NCBI GenBank assembly: GCA_009103225.1
Contig: RHPI01000810.1
Coordinates: 1,315,028 to 1,379,027, forward strand
Length of the DNA stretch: 64,000 nt
Origin: Chlorokybus atmophyticus
Taxonomy: Eukaryota > Streptophyta > Chlorokybophyceae > Chlorokybales > Chlorokybaceae
Direction: 5' to 3'
Shown here: in pieces, positions 1 through 12,172 of the stretch
Position numbering within the stretch: the first letter of the stretch is position 1
Layout of the letters: each line of letters begins with the position of its first letter
Made by a program: the position numbers and the translations under genes
Notes under the pieces: generated by a model
Databases searched by the model: none
What the model saw: the letters and a program-made list of their open reading frames with translations, nothing else
Told to the model about the DNA's origin: nothing

Positions 1-255
1 ACCCACTTGGCCGCCGTCACCTCCAACCCCTCCCTCCTCCTTCTCTACCACCACCGCCGCCGCCCTGGCCGAAGAGCTGCCAGGGCTTGAAGCCGTCCTG
101 TGCTGCAGGAGACCAACTGGTGAATGTATGTTTTGAGGTCTCCAGCAGCACAGGACGGCTTCAAGCCCTGGCAGCTCTTCGGCCAGGGCGGCGGCGGTGG
201 TGGTAGAGAAGGAGGAAGAGAGGGAGGGGTAGGAGGGGGCGGCGGCCAAATGGGT
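1..255. repeat. Large imperfect inverted repeat (hairpin)
   Basis: Bases 1-106 are nearly the reverse complement of 145-255; the inner 41-106 / 145-210 part is essentially perfect. The 38-nt loop carries its own stem, GGAGACC (108-114) against GGTCTCC (137-143). The loop word at 114-143 recurs at 620-649. The arm contains part of a GC-rich ORF read in both directions. It could be a foldback element, a small-RNA-producing hairpin or an assembly fold-back at a contig edge. Confidence 0.85.
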
Positions 256-293
256 GCAGAAAGGTGCGTTGTCGGTCGCCTTGTGTAGAGAAG

Positions 294-629
294 ATGGCCA
301 CCGTGGGCGGCGAGGACCTCGCATGGCAGCAGGACTTGAGTCCCGCCACCCTGGACTTCATCAACCATGTCGCCGAGGAAGGGCGCCTCGGGGAAGGAGA
401 CCCGATGATGGTCTTCCTGTTCAACCATGATGGTGTGGCTTGTAGGTTGGGGCACCTGCAAGTCGAGGCGGTGGCCGCTGCAGAGGCCAGCATCGTGCAG
501 GCCGCGCTGAGGGGCACGGCGTTACCGGGTGAAGTCGGTAACGGTTTGGAGGCCAGGCTCATCGAGCACGGCAGCGAGGTCGACGAGCGGGTGTTGACTG
601 GCAGTGTTAGACAATTCTACAACTGGTGA
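294..629 (+). CDS. Unidentified small ORF, partly duplicated
   Basis: An ATG-initiated ORF of 111 codons begins MATVGGEDLAWQQDL and ends inside a sequence that is then duplicated. I do not recognise the protein. Codon use is GC-rich and coding-like, with no low-complexity sequence. The copy downstream (650-761) keeps the reading EARLIEHGSEVDERV but has lost one base relative to 495-608, so it is out of frame with its own start. After it comes a segment reading SGLMTHVFINKPQWRHHDGWPDAGRVL that could be a further exon. The most likely reading is a fragment of a larger gene broken by a local duplication. Confidence 0.35.
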   Translation: MATVGGEDLAWQQDLSPATLDFINHVAEEGRLGEGDPMMVFLFNHDGVACRLGHLQVEAVAAAEASIVQAALRGTALPGEVGNGLEARLIEHGSEVDERVLTGSVRQFYNW

Positions 630-761
630 ATGTATGTTTTGAGGTCTCCGTGCAGGCCGCGCTGAGGGGCACGGCGTTACCGGGTGAAGTCGGTACGGTT
701 TGGAGGCCAGGCTCATCGAGCACGGCAGCGAGGTCGACGAGCGGGTGTTGATTGGCACTGT
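495..761. repeat. Tandem segmental duplication (about 113 bp, two copies)
   Basis: 495-608 and 650-761 are near-identical direct repeats, differing by one deletion (gtaacgg versus gtacgg) and a few substitutions near the 3' end. They are separated by a copy of the 30-nt word also found in the loop of the hairpin at 114-143. Confidence 0.9.
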
Positions 762-899
762 CGTGCAGTTCAGTAAGTCATTGAGCGGGCTGATGACGCA
801 CGTCTTCATCAACAAGCCTCAGTGGCGCCATCACGATGGCTGGCCTGATGCTGGCAGAGTCTTGTGGGTCACGGGCGCCAGCGAAGGTGCTTACCTTCA

Positions 900-1820
900 C
901 ATTTTTGATCTTCCGCTGACCCATTGGAGATCATAACCAGTTGTTTTTTTTTTTTGCTGAATGATTTCCCAGACATCATGCGGTGGCGGCGGCGGCGGGG
1001 GAGAGAGGAGGGCGACAAGGAGCAGGAGGCTGAGAGGGATAGGCTGGCTTCAAGCTGCTGCTGTCAACGGAACAAGGGGGCTTGCGCATCAGAAAAGTAC
1101 GTCGCCTTTGCAACTCGAAAAGCTAGCGATCTCTCCATGCATGCTGCTTGCAGCAGGCAGTAGCCTGCATGCAGCTGTCTCTCAAGCTAGCTTGACTGTT
1201 TGAGAAAAGCAAAGTACTTTGAGCGTTCACGCCACGCTTGTGTGCTCAGATGGGTTGTTTGCTTGGTGTTTGCTGTCGCTGCTGCTGCCTGCTTCACCAA
1301 CGGCATTGCACATAGGTCATTTAGTGCATAGTGATAGGTTGGCACCGGGTGTAGTGTCAGTGTATTGTGTTGCTTGCGGTATTGCCTTGCTAGCTTGTGT
1401 GTGACTGTGACTGTGACTGTTGGCTGCTGTGAGCACGGACCGCATGCTTGCTTGCACTCTTGCAAATATGACTTATACCCTATGCATGCTGCTTCCAGCA
1501 TGCAGGAATCAACATGCATGGAGAGAACGCCAGCATGCATGCAGCTGTCCGTCAAGCAAACTCGGGCTTAAAGGCAAACCAGTCCGAGGTTTTGGTCGAT
1601 GAGGTAGTAGCGGTTGGTAACTTGTACATCCTGGACAAGGTCACACCTACTCAGACATCAGAAACAACTGCAATGCATGCACCGGATGTTGCGGGCACAA
1701 CATTGTTGAGATACAGCGTCAACGTATCGCTAGTACCATTAGTAGCAGGAAGTCGTTTCAAGATCAGCGCTGTTGCAGCACACCGCCAGAGCAAACTTAC
1801 AGCCTAGTGTATGTGTTGCA
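900..1820. other. No convincing gene
   Basis: The stretch has short ORFs in all frames, a T10 run at 942-954, GGC/GGA-rich sequence near 985-1020 and many tgcatgc palindromes. A short tgtgactgtgactgtgactg repeat lies near 1398-1420. I see no domain. Confidence 0.5.
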
Positions 1821-1839
1821 GTTCTCGCATGGGCACTCC

Positions 1840-4060
1840 AATACGGTCTCAGCCGGGGTTTTCTTATCAAGGCAGGAACGGCGTCGATGAGCGCAAATGA
1901 GTAGGGATGCTCAACATCCTCATAGCCACACCTGGTAGGCTGCTACAGCATCTGGACCAAGGCCCCAACTTGGACACCGCGCAACTGCAGGTGATGTCAC
2001 TACTCATGTGGACTATGTGAGGGTTGCAGCATGTGCGGCTGGTGCTGCAACTAGTGTTGTGGCCTTTTTTATCTGCTCGTTCACGCAGGTGTTGATGTTG
2101 GATGAGGCGGATCGAACCCTCGACGTTGGTTTGGCAGTGGCATAGATTGCAACCATTGCGCATCTGCGCAAGAAAAGGCAAGCCCTACTGTTCTCTGCCA
2201 CGCAGGTGTTAGCGTATGCATGCAGGGTGCAAGCTCTCTGAAAGGTTAGTGCGCATACCAACGCTGCATATTTACTTTTGCAGACGAAGACTGTAAAGGA
2301 TCTTGCAAGGCTATCCTGAAAGCACCCAGAGTTTGTCACCGTGCATGCAGAGGCCCCCACCGCCACCCCTGTCAGGCTACAACAGGTATCGACGTATAGA
2401 GCACCGACAATCATCACTATTATAGTGCTGTGGACTGTTGGAGGTAATGATAGTGGGTTGTGGCATTGCAATATTGCGGTGTGGCTGTGCTTACTTGTGG
2501 CATGCTCAACAGAGCTACATGGTGTCACATCGCACGGTGCGTTGCTGCTTTGAAGCTGGACCTTCTATGTTCTTTCAGCAAGACTCGCTAGAAAGTCCCT
2601 CGTGTTCTTCTCCTCATGCAAGCAGGTAGACTGCATGCTGCTTCTCCTTCATGAGCATGGCTTATGCCAGCGCACTTGATGCACCAGAGTCGTGTGGCTC
2701 ATGGCAGATTTTGAAGTGTTGTTGGTGTCATTGCTTCAGGTGCAGTTTGCGCATAAAGCAGTGCAACAGCTGCGCCAAGGCATTCCTGTATTGTGTCTGC
2801 ATGGCAAGTCGAATCAGTCAAAGAGACTGGGGGCGTTCCACAACGCTGCTTGTTGCCACTGATGCAGCATCCAGAGGAGTCGACTTGGTTGTGCAGGTTG
2901 GTGGGCCAGCGTTTATGCATTGTCATATAACTGTGTGGCACTGTTTGACATGCATACAACCTTCATGGTCACTGGTACTGAGTGTTGGTGCCACCTGGCA
3001 GCACAACACTTACGCGCAGGAGTATGTGGCAGGTTAATTGCCGGCAGACGTTGCTCAGTACATATATCGTGCGGGCCGCACTGCGCGATATGTGTCGCAT
3101 GGGCGTTCCCTGTTAATGCTGACAACAAGAGAGAAGGGTTCGTGCCTATGCTGGAAGAGGCAAAGGTACCCGCACAGGTAACTGTGGGAACATTGCTGGT
3201 ATCTGCTGTGTAGCTTTGTCTCACTGGCAGTTGTTGTTACATCCATGCAGGAGATCAGGGTGGACTAGTCCACACATAAAACAGTCTGTGACGGCAGCCT
3301 TGGCCTCGCTGCTTTCCAAAGATGCCGCCCTCAGCTGACAGCACAGGTAGGGTGTTTGCGTACAGCACTGTGAACATGCACGATGTGTGCGCACAGTGTG
3401 ATGTATGTTGAGTTTACTATTGACGTGTGGTCCCTGCATTTGCAAAGGAACACGGATGTGTTCAATGCAAGCAGCCTGCCAGCAAGCGGAGATGGTGAGG
3501 GCGATGGGGTTGCCGAGCACACCCACCTGCGGTTCATGAAGCGCGATACAGCAAGCATCTCCATTAGTGCCAGCGATGAGAATGGCCATGCTACCGACAC
3601 AGGCGGTGATGAGGATGGCAATGGCAACATGAACACCGCGGTTAGGAGCATGACAACTGATGATGAGATACTGAACGTCAAGCGCGTGGACCATGAGTTG
3701 GGCGCGCGCGAAGCAAGTGAAACCGAAGCTGAGGATGTCAAGGCTCCAACGCATGGTGTCGATGACGCCGTCTCAACCCCAGCACAGTAAGTCATTGGCG
3801 TAAGGCTATCGCAGCAGCTTCAGTAATTATGTTGTGGAAGTTGCAGATCTATGTATCAGGTGCATCTGCGTGCGTACATCTGCAGGGTGCAGCCACCATT
3901 CTGCAATCACATCAATCCCTGACTGGGTGTTTCAGGGCCCCAAACAAGGAGAACGTGAGCTTCACATGCACCAATCGTCACAGTCAGCGCTTTGTTTCTG
4001 GTGAGAGGCTGACACAACTGGCCAACTTTGCCAGGCAGCACAGTGCGCAAGAAGATATGT
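1840..4060 (+). pseudogene. Decayed DEAD-box RNA helicase, DDX10/Dbp4 type
   Basis: Successive plus-strand segments match DDX10/Dbp4 (a nucleolar helicase of 18S rRNA processing) in order. LNILIATPGRLLQHLDQGP (about 1911-1970) holds motif Ib. LMLDEADRTLDVG (about 2093) is the DEAD box and LLFSATQ (about 2185) is motif III. VKDLARLS, a stop, then KHPEFVTVHAEAP lie at about 2290. LVFFSSCKQ is at about 2600 and LLVATDAASRGVDL at about 2845. YIYRAGRTARYVSHGRSLL (about 3061) is motif VI. The C-terminal linker VFNASSLPAS is at about 3460, and DDEILNVKRVDHEL follows near 3660. In-frame stops (TGA before motif Ib, TAG after the DEAD box, TGA in LARLS, TGA near 3333) and frame changes near 1885, 2590 and 2850 mark it as a pseudogene or a badly sequenced copy. 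The N-terminal P-loop (motif I) was not found upstream. Confidence 0.8.
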
Positions 4061-5336
4061 GAGGAGGTTTGCAGCAGCCCAGGAGCTTATAAGTGAGCTG
4101 CTGCTATGTTGTGGAGCCGACTTTCACTGCGTGGGCCAATCTCCTGCTTAGCTTATGTTCACACGTGCACAGAGCGCAGTGAAAGTGAAGGCGACCTCAA
4201 CGAGAATAGTGCTGAACAAGATGCGGTCCAACCAGCGGTATGAGCAGCTGCTCAAACGCATGCATGTACACAGTCCCAAGCCGAAGTATACCAATAGTAT
4301 CTCTTCCTCATCCTGTTTACTGAACAGTGGACGACAATACACTGATGGTGGGTAACAGCTTCTGAAGACAACTGATAAGGGCCTTACCACTTGAGCTGGT
4401 GCATGTGCGAGAAGTATCAACACTACCTGTCGGCATGCGGCAATGGACAGCACCACCAATACTACACCACTCTCTCAACGCTTAACTAACTGTCGCACTG
4501 CCTGTGTCAGGCACGATGATTATCACGAGGACGGCACACCTCGGCCTTGCAATAGACAGGATGAAGGAGTGCTTTGCATGGGTGTTGCACGGCGCGCTCG
4601 CTAGCACGATTCCCCCTGAGCGGACTCCAGGGTCTATTCTTGACACTCCTTCACGAGCTGCGCTATGGGGTAGTTGCGTTAGAGAGTTCTGCAACACTGA
4701 GTTCCATGCAGTACGTGGATATGTACTGCACACAAAACACCTAATGCATGTTGCTGCTGCTTGCTATCAATGCCAGATATGGCATCAAACGCCGCTGGCA
4801 GCCGGGATAGTCATTTGAGCATTGCGGCTGCCAGCGGCTATGCTCATGATCATCCCGGCTGATCGGGATGGTCGTGAGCATGTGGACGGGGCATGTGGCA
4901 TTCGCATTGAAAACCTTCTTGTGGTGAAGGAAGCGAACACGCCAAACCGCTTGGGCGGCACAACATATTTCATTTTTTAAATGCTGACGTTCTGCCCAAT
5001 CCAGACAAAGTCTTTTGGGACCAGAAAACATGTCGGAGTCTGAGATTCAGTGGTGAAGGGCCTTCACACGCGAGTGTGGGAGGAAGTTTTCTCCATTGGT
5101 TTTAAGGTAGCGCACTCAGTTGCAGGGAAACACCCAGCCAGTTGCCAAATAGTGTTCGTCATTGCCATAACTCGTAGGGTTAGTAACATAGACATATGTT
5201 GCTGTACGTAGGACCACGTGTGCATAGTTTAGTGCCATGGGCACCTGAACTGGTCACTTATAGTTGGTGTGGATTAACAAGATGTATGGCTGATGTTCTT
5301 TTTCTCTTTTCACCAAGCAATTATACCCCTCAACAA
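4061..5336. other. Intergenic; no recognised gene
   Basis: Only short ORFs are present. 4504-4818 is open on the plus strand but has no recognisable motif. Paired hairpins at 4791-4881 are listed separately. Confidence 0.5.
4791..4881. repeat. Two adjacent hairpins (MITE-like)
   Basis: GCCGCTGGCAGCC (4791-4803) pairs perfectly with GGCTGCCAGCGGC (4826-4838). Immediately after, 4840-4857 pairs with 4864-4881 over 18 bp with one mismatch. The loop of the first hairpin is a diverged copy of the arm of the second. This could be a miniature foldback element or a small-RNA precursor. Confidence 0.8.
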
Positions 5337-7846
5337 CTACGAATCTATTGCTGCCGCCAATGCAGTATCTACAATCAACCTAGGCACTCTCTTCACCACC
5401 ATATCAATGGGAATTGCAAAATTGACGCCAGAAGACATCCCAGTCCCTATTCAACACAAGTTGATCAGTTACTTGCCTGCACCTACACTCATATGACATG
5501 CAACAAATGCCGATGCCCACATTGCGGCAACATGGTCCAGAATGTAACTCCACCTTGTCGTGTGAAGGTTGCGGTGTTGATGCCGATAACTCGCCCAAAT
5601 GAGTCCAGCAGAGGGCCTCCAGAGTTGCCTGCATGTAAAGCACAACCCAGGTTGAACACAAGCTAGACCTTGTGTAAGACTGCTGCTCTGCAAACAAGCA
5701 CAGACATACCTGCATTGATTGCTGCATCGGTTTGGATGGCACCTGGGATGGCCCTTCCTGTAGGCGAAGGTATATTCCTTTTCAACCCACTAACAACCTG
5801 CTTTCACGACCAGCACATGAGCTGAGGTTGCAGGACATATGGAAAAAGCCGGCAACAAGCAAGCAGTAACAGAAGTGAACCGCACCCCAACCGTTAGCGT
5901 GTGGTCGAACCCGTAAGGATTGCCGAGAGCATAGCAAGTCTGTCCCACGCGAACATCCAAGGATGTTCCCACACGTGCAGGCACCAGAGCTTCAGCAGGC
6001 GCATCAATCTGAGTTGCATACGAGATGATTAGCAATACGCGTAGTCCTTTGAACTACCAACGCACACACTGCAACGCGCATTGCATCACCCTACTGCCAT
6101 TGTGTTTTATGCAAATGCACCGCACAAGGATCACATGCATACGACACATGATGTGCGCAGTCGCAATGTGGAGGGTGTGGATCACAACACTGAGCTTACC
6201 ACACCTTCAACACTGCAAGATCATTGGAGGGATCGGTACCCACTATGGATGCTTCATAGATCTGGAACTTCTTGTCTTTACCCAACAAAGTGACCTGACA
6301 GCGGGATAAACAACATTGTAAGTGATGTTGTAATAAGCAACTACCACGAGGAGCATCTACTTAAACGCTGCATACCCACGCATATCACAGCACGCAAACT
6401 GACAACACATGCACATCAAGATGTCCACTCACTCTTGTTCTTTGCCTCCCTGTACTATCCATAGCCAACTTTGCGACAACATGGTAGTTTGTCACCTGCA
6501 AGCAGAGTCAGTCTGCTGCGCTTGTACGACAACATACCCTCTTTGACACATATCACACCCCATCAAATCAGCCAACAACATAGAGTGAGCTTGTATACAC
6601 TCACAATGTGTCCAAATCTGTCCCAAACAAAACCGGACCCGACTCCCTCCTGTCGCTCTTCACCGCTCCCATCTGCACGCTCATAATCCGTCACCGACAC
6701 CACTGAGCTGGTGGCATCCTGCCAGACAACACACCTCACAACCAGCTTGTGCTGTTTTCTTTTTTCATGCATATGAGGAACTGAGATGCAATCACCAACA
6801 GCATTGCAGCTGCGAGAGCTTTGATGCTCTATAACAACCCATGCACACGCATTATAGCTGTGCATGCTTTACACATAACCGCGACCAACACGAACAACAT
6901 GGATAACATTTGGACAGCCACATCAAGCATACATGGCATGCATCACTGTGTACTGTTTCTGTGTCGAGAATACAGCTCAAAGAAACCTCAAATACTCTGA
7001 CTGCAGGCTCATCCTCTGCAGTCAGATCGTAGTCGACCGCGGCGAGAGCAAGCTGACCATGGTCAGCTAACCGAGTGACGCCGGTCAGCAAGACCGCGGT
7101 TGCGCCCAATGCTGCGCGGCGTGTAGTTGAACAAGTAACCGAGCTGCTTCGCTGGCCCTGGAATAAGCATACGAGTTCAACTGTCATACAACACACTTAT
7201 ATAGATGCCACATGTGGAAAGGATTGTGATTGCATACACATACAGAACCCTATGGCAATGCTGTACATGTCAAGAAACACGAACATACAAACAATGCGCA
7301 TAGTTGTTGTATAACCGAGAGGCTTACTATCAAAAGCCTCTTGAAGCAATGCACTAAGTAGAAGCCGTAGCGGCATTGTTGTAGAGGCTAACCACGGCAT
7401 CAACACAGTGCTGTAGGTCTGTGCGGGATGGTATGAAAAATTACGAGCTACTGTTAATGCGATCTACCAGTTATCTTGTCTGCATGCATTGGGACATTGC
7501 ATGCAAGCATGCTTGATCACCATCAAGGTGAGCATGGCGATGGAATGCGTGTAATGCTTCTGAACATGCATGCTGCGTGCTGTTATAGCGCTGCACCAGA
7601 GCTTGCTGGGCTTGTTTCTGCACACAACCAACCACAAACACAACGCATCCAAGCACGCAGTCTTCAGAAGACAAACATGAAGCAACCCATGGCAGGCGGA
7701 CCCACCTGCGGCTTGTCCTCAGCACCAGCGGCGGCAGCAATGGGCTGTACTCGCCTCTGCTTTCCACTGCTGCGCCCATGCAGTGCCACCAAGCCGGCCG
7801 GCCTGCACACCGCCGACGCCACCGCCGACACCGCCGCTGACGCCAT
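5337..7846 (-). CDS. DEG5: DEG5, thylakoid-lumen HtrA-type serine protease
   Basis: Nine exons give a continuous 324-aa protein: 7846-7706, 7157-6987, 6718-6605, 6495-6433, 6294-6205, 6008-5886, 5797-5710, 5628-5554 and 5446-5337. Every junction keeps phase. Exon 1 (MASAAVSAV...) is a basic, Ala-rich chloroplast transit peptide. Exon 2 has a twin-Arg stretch, [15 protein letters not shown], ending LALAAV, which suits Tat export into the thylakoid lumen. The catalytic triad is complete: His in [13 protein letters not shown], Asp in [10 protein letters not shown], Ser in [10 protein letters not shown]. The protein stops just after [14 protein letters not shown], with no PDZ domain. That and its length match plant DEG5 rather than DEG1 or DEG8. 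In plants DEG5 forms a complex with DEG8 that takes part in photosystem II D1 turnover. Its start lies 193 bp from the divergent glycosyltransferase gene. Confidence 0.93.
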
Positions 7847-8038
7847 GGCAGGGTGTATGCGCCTTATGCATTTACTGCTCAGGGTTTAGGTTCAATAAAT
7901 TAGTGAAGTGAACCGAACGAAGGACTGGTTCATTGAGGCTACTGATCCCAACATGTTGGTTACGCAGTGCTGAGTTGTGCTTGCGTCTTGCTCAGCTCAT
8001 GTAACCACCAGGCCAGGCCGGACTAGGCCTGGGCGGGG
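7847..8038. promoter_or_regulatory. Probable bidirectional promoter between DEG5 and the GT47 gene
   Basis: Only 192 bp separate the two divergent start codons, so both promoters must lie here or overlap the 5' ends. I see no clear TATA box. This is inferred from geometry alone. Confidence 0.45.
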
Positions 8039-11000
8039 ATGGCCATGGCGGTCGCGGCGGCGGCGCTGACGTGGGTGACGCTGCTTTCTGTTGTGGCCAA
8101 CGCTGCAGTGACGGGACCTGACGGCGATGCCCTGATCTACGACCCCCTGGCAGGTTGGTGGAGTGGCATTGCTGAAAGGTGTGCTCGTTTCGGGTGTGTC
8201 TACTCAGTATCAAACAACATTCAGGCAGCGAGGCTGTCAACGTATCTGTCGACTAGTCAACTGGTGAACTGCATGCAAGTTGCACGACAGAACTTGCAAT
8301 TCAGGCGCATTGCAGGTCCAATCAACCTGCAGCAATGAGGCATGCTTTACCATGCTAGTGTTGTCTGAAGTAGTATTCCGTGTCAACTTAAACATGCTGA
8401 GTACATCTGGCGCAGCAGACGATGATATTGCTGCCCCCGAGAGGGGTAATTCAGCACCAGTGTGCCAATATATTGGTTTGAAGGAAGGTATTGCTAAAGC
8501 CTTACTTTTGTTAATCACCGCACACGTTTCTCTTCATGCTTCGCCACCTGTTGCACACTACTTGTACTTGTTACACACCCATACACATGCAAAGTTTTGT
8601 CGCTTCAGCCACCTGGTCGCAATTCATCCACTGAGTTGTCAGCTTCAATGAAACGGTTACCACAGTCAGGCAGTATGTATGTGACGTGCTATGTGAGGAA
8701 GTACCAAATGTACACACCCGCCCCTTGGTGCCAGCTATATGAGTAAGTACTGAAACAATCAGTCTGGTGTTAGCTTCATCACCAGAATGTTCGTGCGTTC
8801 AGACTCAGCTCCATCTCCACTTTGCATCCGCTGCGTCTCCAACGGTGGCACATGTGTCCCACCCGACCCGTACGCAAAGCAAGCGGATGGAGCCATCCCT
8901 TTACTCCTGCTGAACAGTACGAGTCAGTGGTCGTGTGAATGCCCTTACGGCTATGGCGGCGAAGACTGTGGCAAAACGCTGCTGCCGGCATGCACGCTGC
9001 CAGACGGATTTGTTCTTTCTTGCAGGTGCTTTTATGCATGGTGTGTGAGCGCGCATGCGCATGTGCGCGCTTGTGGGTGCATGCGTGCATGTACAGAAGC
9101 GTGTGTAAGTGTGTTGTTCTTGATGTGTGTGTGCGTTTGCGTGTGCACAGTGACAATTGTTGCGCTTACTGCAGGGACACGCTGCAGATGAAGCCTTGTG
9201 AGTGTCACAGACAATGCAAAGCGCTTGGCCGAGTGCGTCACAGCCGCCAAGTGTGTACTATGCTTGTCCTGTGTCTACTCTAAGCAACCAATGTGTGTTC
9301 ACCTCCTGATGTTGTTGTAGATATGCTACGAAGACCCGGACAACCCTCATCCCGAGCTCAGTGCTGGCGTGTTCCCACCCGCCAAGGAGTTCCGCTTCTA
9401 CAAGTGGTTCGACTCGTAAGTGTGTTCCAGTTGTCGACATATTGCATACTGGTATTGTGCATCCCACAATGAGAAGAAAGCTTTGACGTAAAGCGCTTAC
9501 CCAACCACCACCAATGCACTTGAACGCATACATGAAACCACCACGCGCACATGCATGCATGCTTGCACGCACGGCCTCCCTTTCTGACTAACCAACAGGT
9601 TGGACCCCCTGCATGAGATCACAGCCGAGGCAGTGGAGAAGGACTACGCTCCCGGGCCAAAGTGCCGTGGCGGCTGCAGTGGCAGAGGGGTGTGCTGGAG
9701 CGCTCATCACTGTGACTGCATGCCAGGCTTTGGAGGTGTGCATGTATGTGCGCGCATAGGCGCGTGTGCGTGTGCATGCGCGCACGTGAGAGTGCGTGCA
9801 CGTTTGCGCGTGCGTACGTGTGTCTGTCCTTGTACGCTTGAGGAATCATTTGCCACTGCGTGTCAATTCACAAGTTCGCATGTCTGAACTGGCAGAGCAC
9901 AGTGTGTGTGTGTAGCATGCATCTAACATTGCGTGTGTGCAGGTGATGAGTGCCAGTACTCGCGCAATATCTATTGCCTGAACGCGTGTTCAAGAGCGGG
10001 ACGGTGTGACCGTGGGTTCTGCCGCTGCGATGCGGGACGTTACGGGTTCGATTGCTCGCTCCCGCGCTCATTGCCAGCACCACAAATAACAGATAACACA
10101 GCAGCATACCCCAAGATATATGTATACGAGCTGCCTGCAACAATATCCAGTTGGTACCTTGCTGAAGACGGCTGGAAGTCTGATAACGAGTTCATAGTAT
10201 GTCTTCGCAGTTGCGTGTGGTGGTGTTATGTATGTCCATGCGTATGCGCGTGTGCATGTTCATCTGTGAGTCTGTATGCATGTATGTTTGGCACTTCAAC
10301 ATTCCCTGTTTGCAGGTCAGTGGGTGGATCTATGGAGGCTGGCGGTACTTTCTGCAAAGTCTTAACCAATCGCCTTATCGCACAACAAACCCAGAAGGTG
10401 ATAATCACACTTGTGTTTGTGGGTGTACGTGCTCGTGCGCGCACGCGTGAACACTGCTTGCCAGAAAGTTCAAGTTCAGTGCGACAAGATGCTGACTGGG
10501 TGCGGATTGATAACAGAGGCGGACTTGTTCTTCATGCCAATGTGGATCACAATTATCGGCATGAACTTGGGCCCATTTGACTGGCGGATGCGCGATGTCA
10601 TCAAATACGTTCGCGATAAGTACCCGTATTGGGACAGGCGCAATGGTGCTGACCACATATTCATTCAGTCCCAGGTAAGGTGAGGTACTCGCATGCGTGT
10701 GAATCACACTGTTTGTCGTCATGTGTTTATGGTTTGTGTCATGAAGGACGCGGGCCCGTGTTTTGTGCCCAACGACTTGAGGACCCCAATAATGATGGGC
10801 CATTTCGCGCGCACGGTGAAATGGCCAATGTCTACCCGCCAGTTTGGGCCTTGCTGGAACGCCACGAAGGACATCTCACTGCCTCCTCTCTTAGACGATA
10901 GGCAAGTTGCATCGCAAGTTGCCATTTGATGATATTGCCAATGATTGACAAATACATCACAACTGTTGCCTGCAGATGGGCAGCCAACAACTACTACCTG

Positions 11001-12172
11001 CGGTCTCCCGAGGCTCGGCCCAAAAGCCGCACGACACTGTTTTACTTCTCCGGTGATTATAGAGAAGACACGCCAGACTATTCTGATGGCGTGCGTCAGG
11101 TACGTAACTTCATTAAGAAGTATACACATGTGTCCCATCCTCATCACCATCTTATGCATACCTTAGGCCATCAAGAGGCTATACGTAAATACGACCGGGT
11201 TCAAAGTTATCAGGTCAAGTCCAGACATGCTCTGGGACATGATGGAGTCCATTTTCTGCCTTGCGCCAACGGGCTTCGGGTGGGGCTTGCGCTTGTCCGC
11301 GGCCGTTGCGTATGGCTGCATACCTGTTATCATACAGGTGCGCAACACTCTATTGGAATGTGTTGATGTGCGTTGCAATTTATAGCCATTTCATGATGTA
11401 AACGCGTGGCGCACTGCTGTCGCTTGAGCGCATCATGAGCTTTGTTGAGCTTTTGAAGCAACCATGTGTTGTATTGCAAGATCTTATTCCCAAAATGTAC
11501 ATACATCATATCATAGACCATACAACATTGTAGGATGACACCGTGCAACCATTTGAAGACTTCATTCCTTATGAAGAGTTTTCAGTGCGGATGTCACAAG
11601 CTGACATACCTAAGTTGGAACAAGTGCTGCGAGCATTGACACGGGAGGAGATTAGTCGCAAGCAAGACGCATTGACAAGGGTTTGGCGACACTTCTTATG
11701 GCAAACGCCAGGTACTGCTTTCATGAGCACTATGAAGTTGTTAGCGAGGCGTGCGATTGATGTACAAAAATGGTGGCCGAGTCAACAAACTTGACATTAT
11801 ACATAGATTGAAGTCATTGCCTTATGTAATGAATTGTAGAAGCAATACTAATGCTGAAATCATGACTTACAATTTGCATTGTTAGTACCTGAAGCATACT
11901 CTTGGATCCAATAGGTGGTATATGCTTCTTACATGCGAGTGAGATGCTACCTTGGTCACCAATATGTATGCACTACACTATTGTTGATGGACAAGCTAAC
12001 GATTCAGCCCCCATTGAGGTCTGCATTCCAAGTGGACATGCTGGAGTTCATTAACCTCTACGCGCAGCCCCAAACCCAATGCACAGTTAAATGTTCACAA
12101 ACATACTACAAAATGAGGTGTGATCACCGTGACTTTGTCACATTGCATCAAGAGGAATCAAAGCCGCATTAA
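8039..12172 (+). CDS. Secreted/Golgi exostosin-family glycosyltransferase (GT47) with EGF-like modules
   Basis: Exon 1 (about 8039-8154) encodes a signal peptide, MAMAVAAAALTWVTLLSVV. Later exons add EGF-like Cys modules: CVSNGGTCVPPD with CECPYGYGGEDCG (about 8835-8970), CRGGCSGRGVCWSAHHCDC (about 9662-9720) and NACSRAGRCDRGFCRCDAG (about 9983-10040). The GT47 domain follows: YPKIYVYELP (about 10110), ADLFFMPMW (about 10520), GADHIFIQSQ (about 10648), FVPNDLRTP (about 10765), ATKDISLPPLL (about 10860), RTTLFYFSGDYRED (about 11027), SIFCLAPTGFGWGLRLS (about 11247) with GCIPVIIQ, and QPFEDFIPYEEFSVRMSQ with ADIPKLEQVLRAL (from about 11544). The last exon and stop are uncertain (about 11990-12172). 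Such enzymes build cell-wall or extracellular-matrix glycans; the sugar specificity cannot be read from the sequence. No frameshift was noticed. Confidence 0.85.
9040..10460. repeat. Alternating purine-pyrimidine (TG/CG) tracts in several introns
   Basis: Introns of the GT47 gene at about 9038-9175, 9740-9840, 10200-10290 and 10400-10460 are built of gtgtgtg, gcgcatgcgcatgtgcgcgc and gcgtgcatg words. These are Z-DNA-type compositions absent from the exons. Confidence 0.7.

Noticed and set aside
1840-3400. Reassigned stop codons (TAG or TGA read as an amino acid)
   Set aside because: The helicase copy has both TGA and TAG plus frame changes, while DEG5, GT47 and the TIR-NB-ARC gene read cleanly with standard stops; pseudogene decay is simpler.
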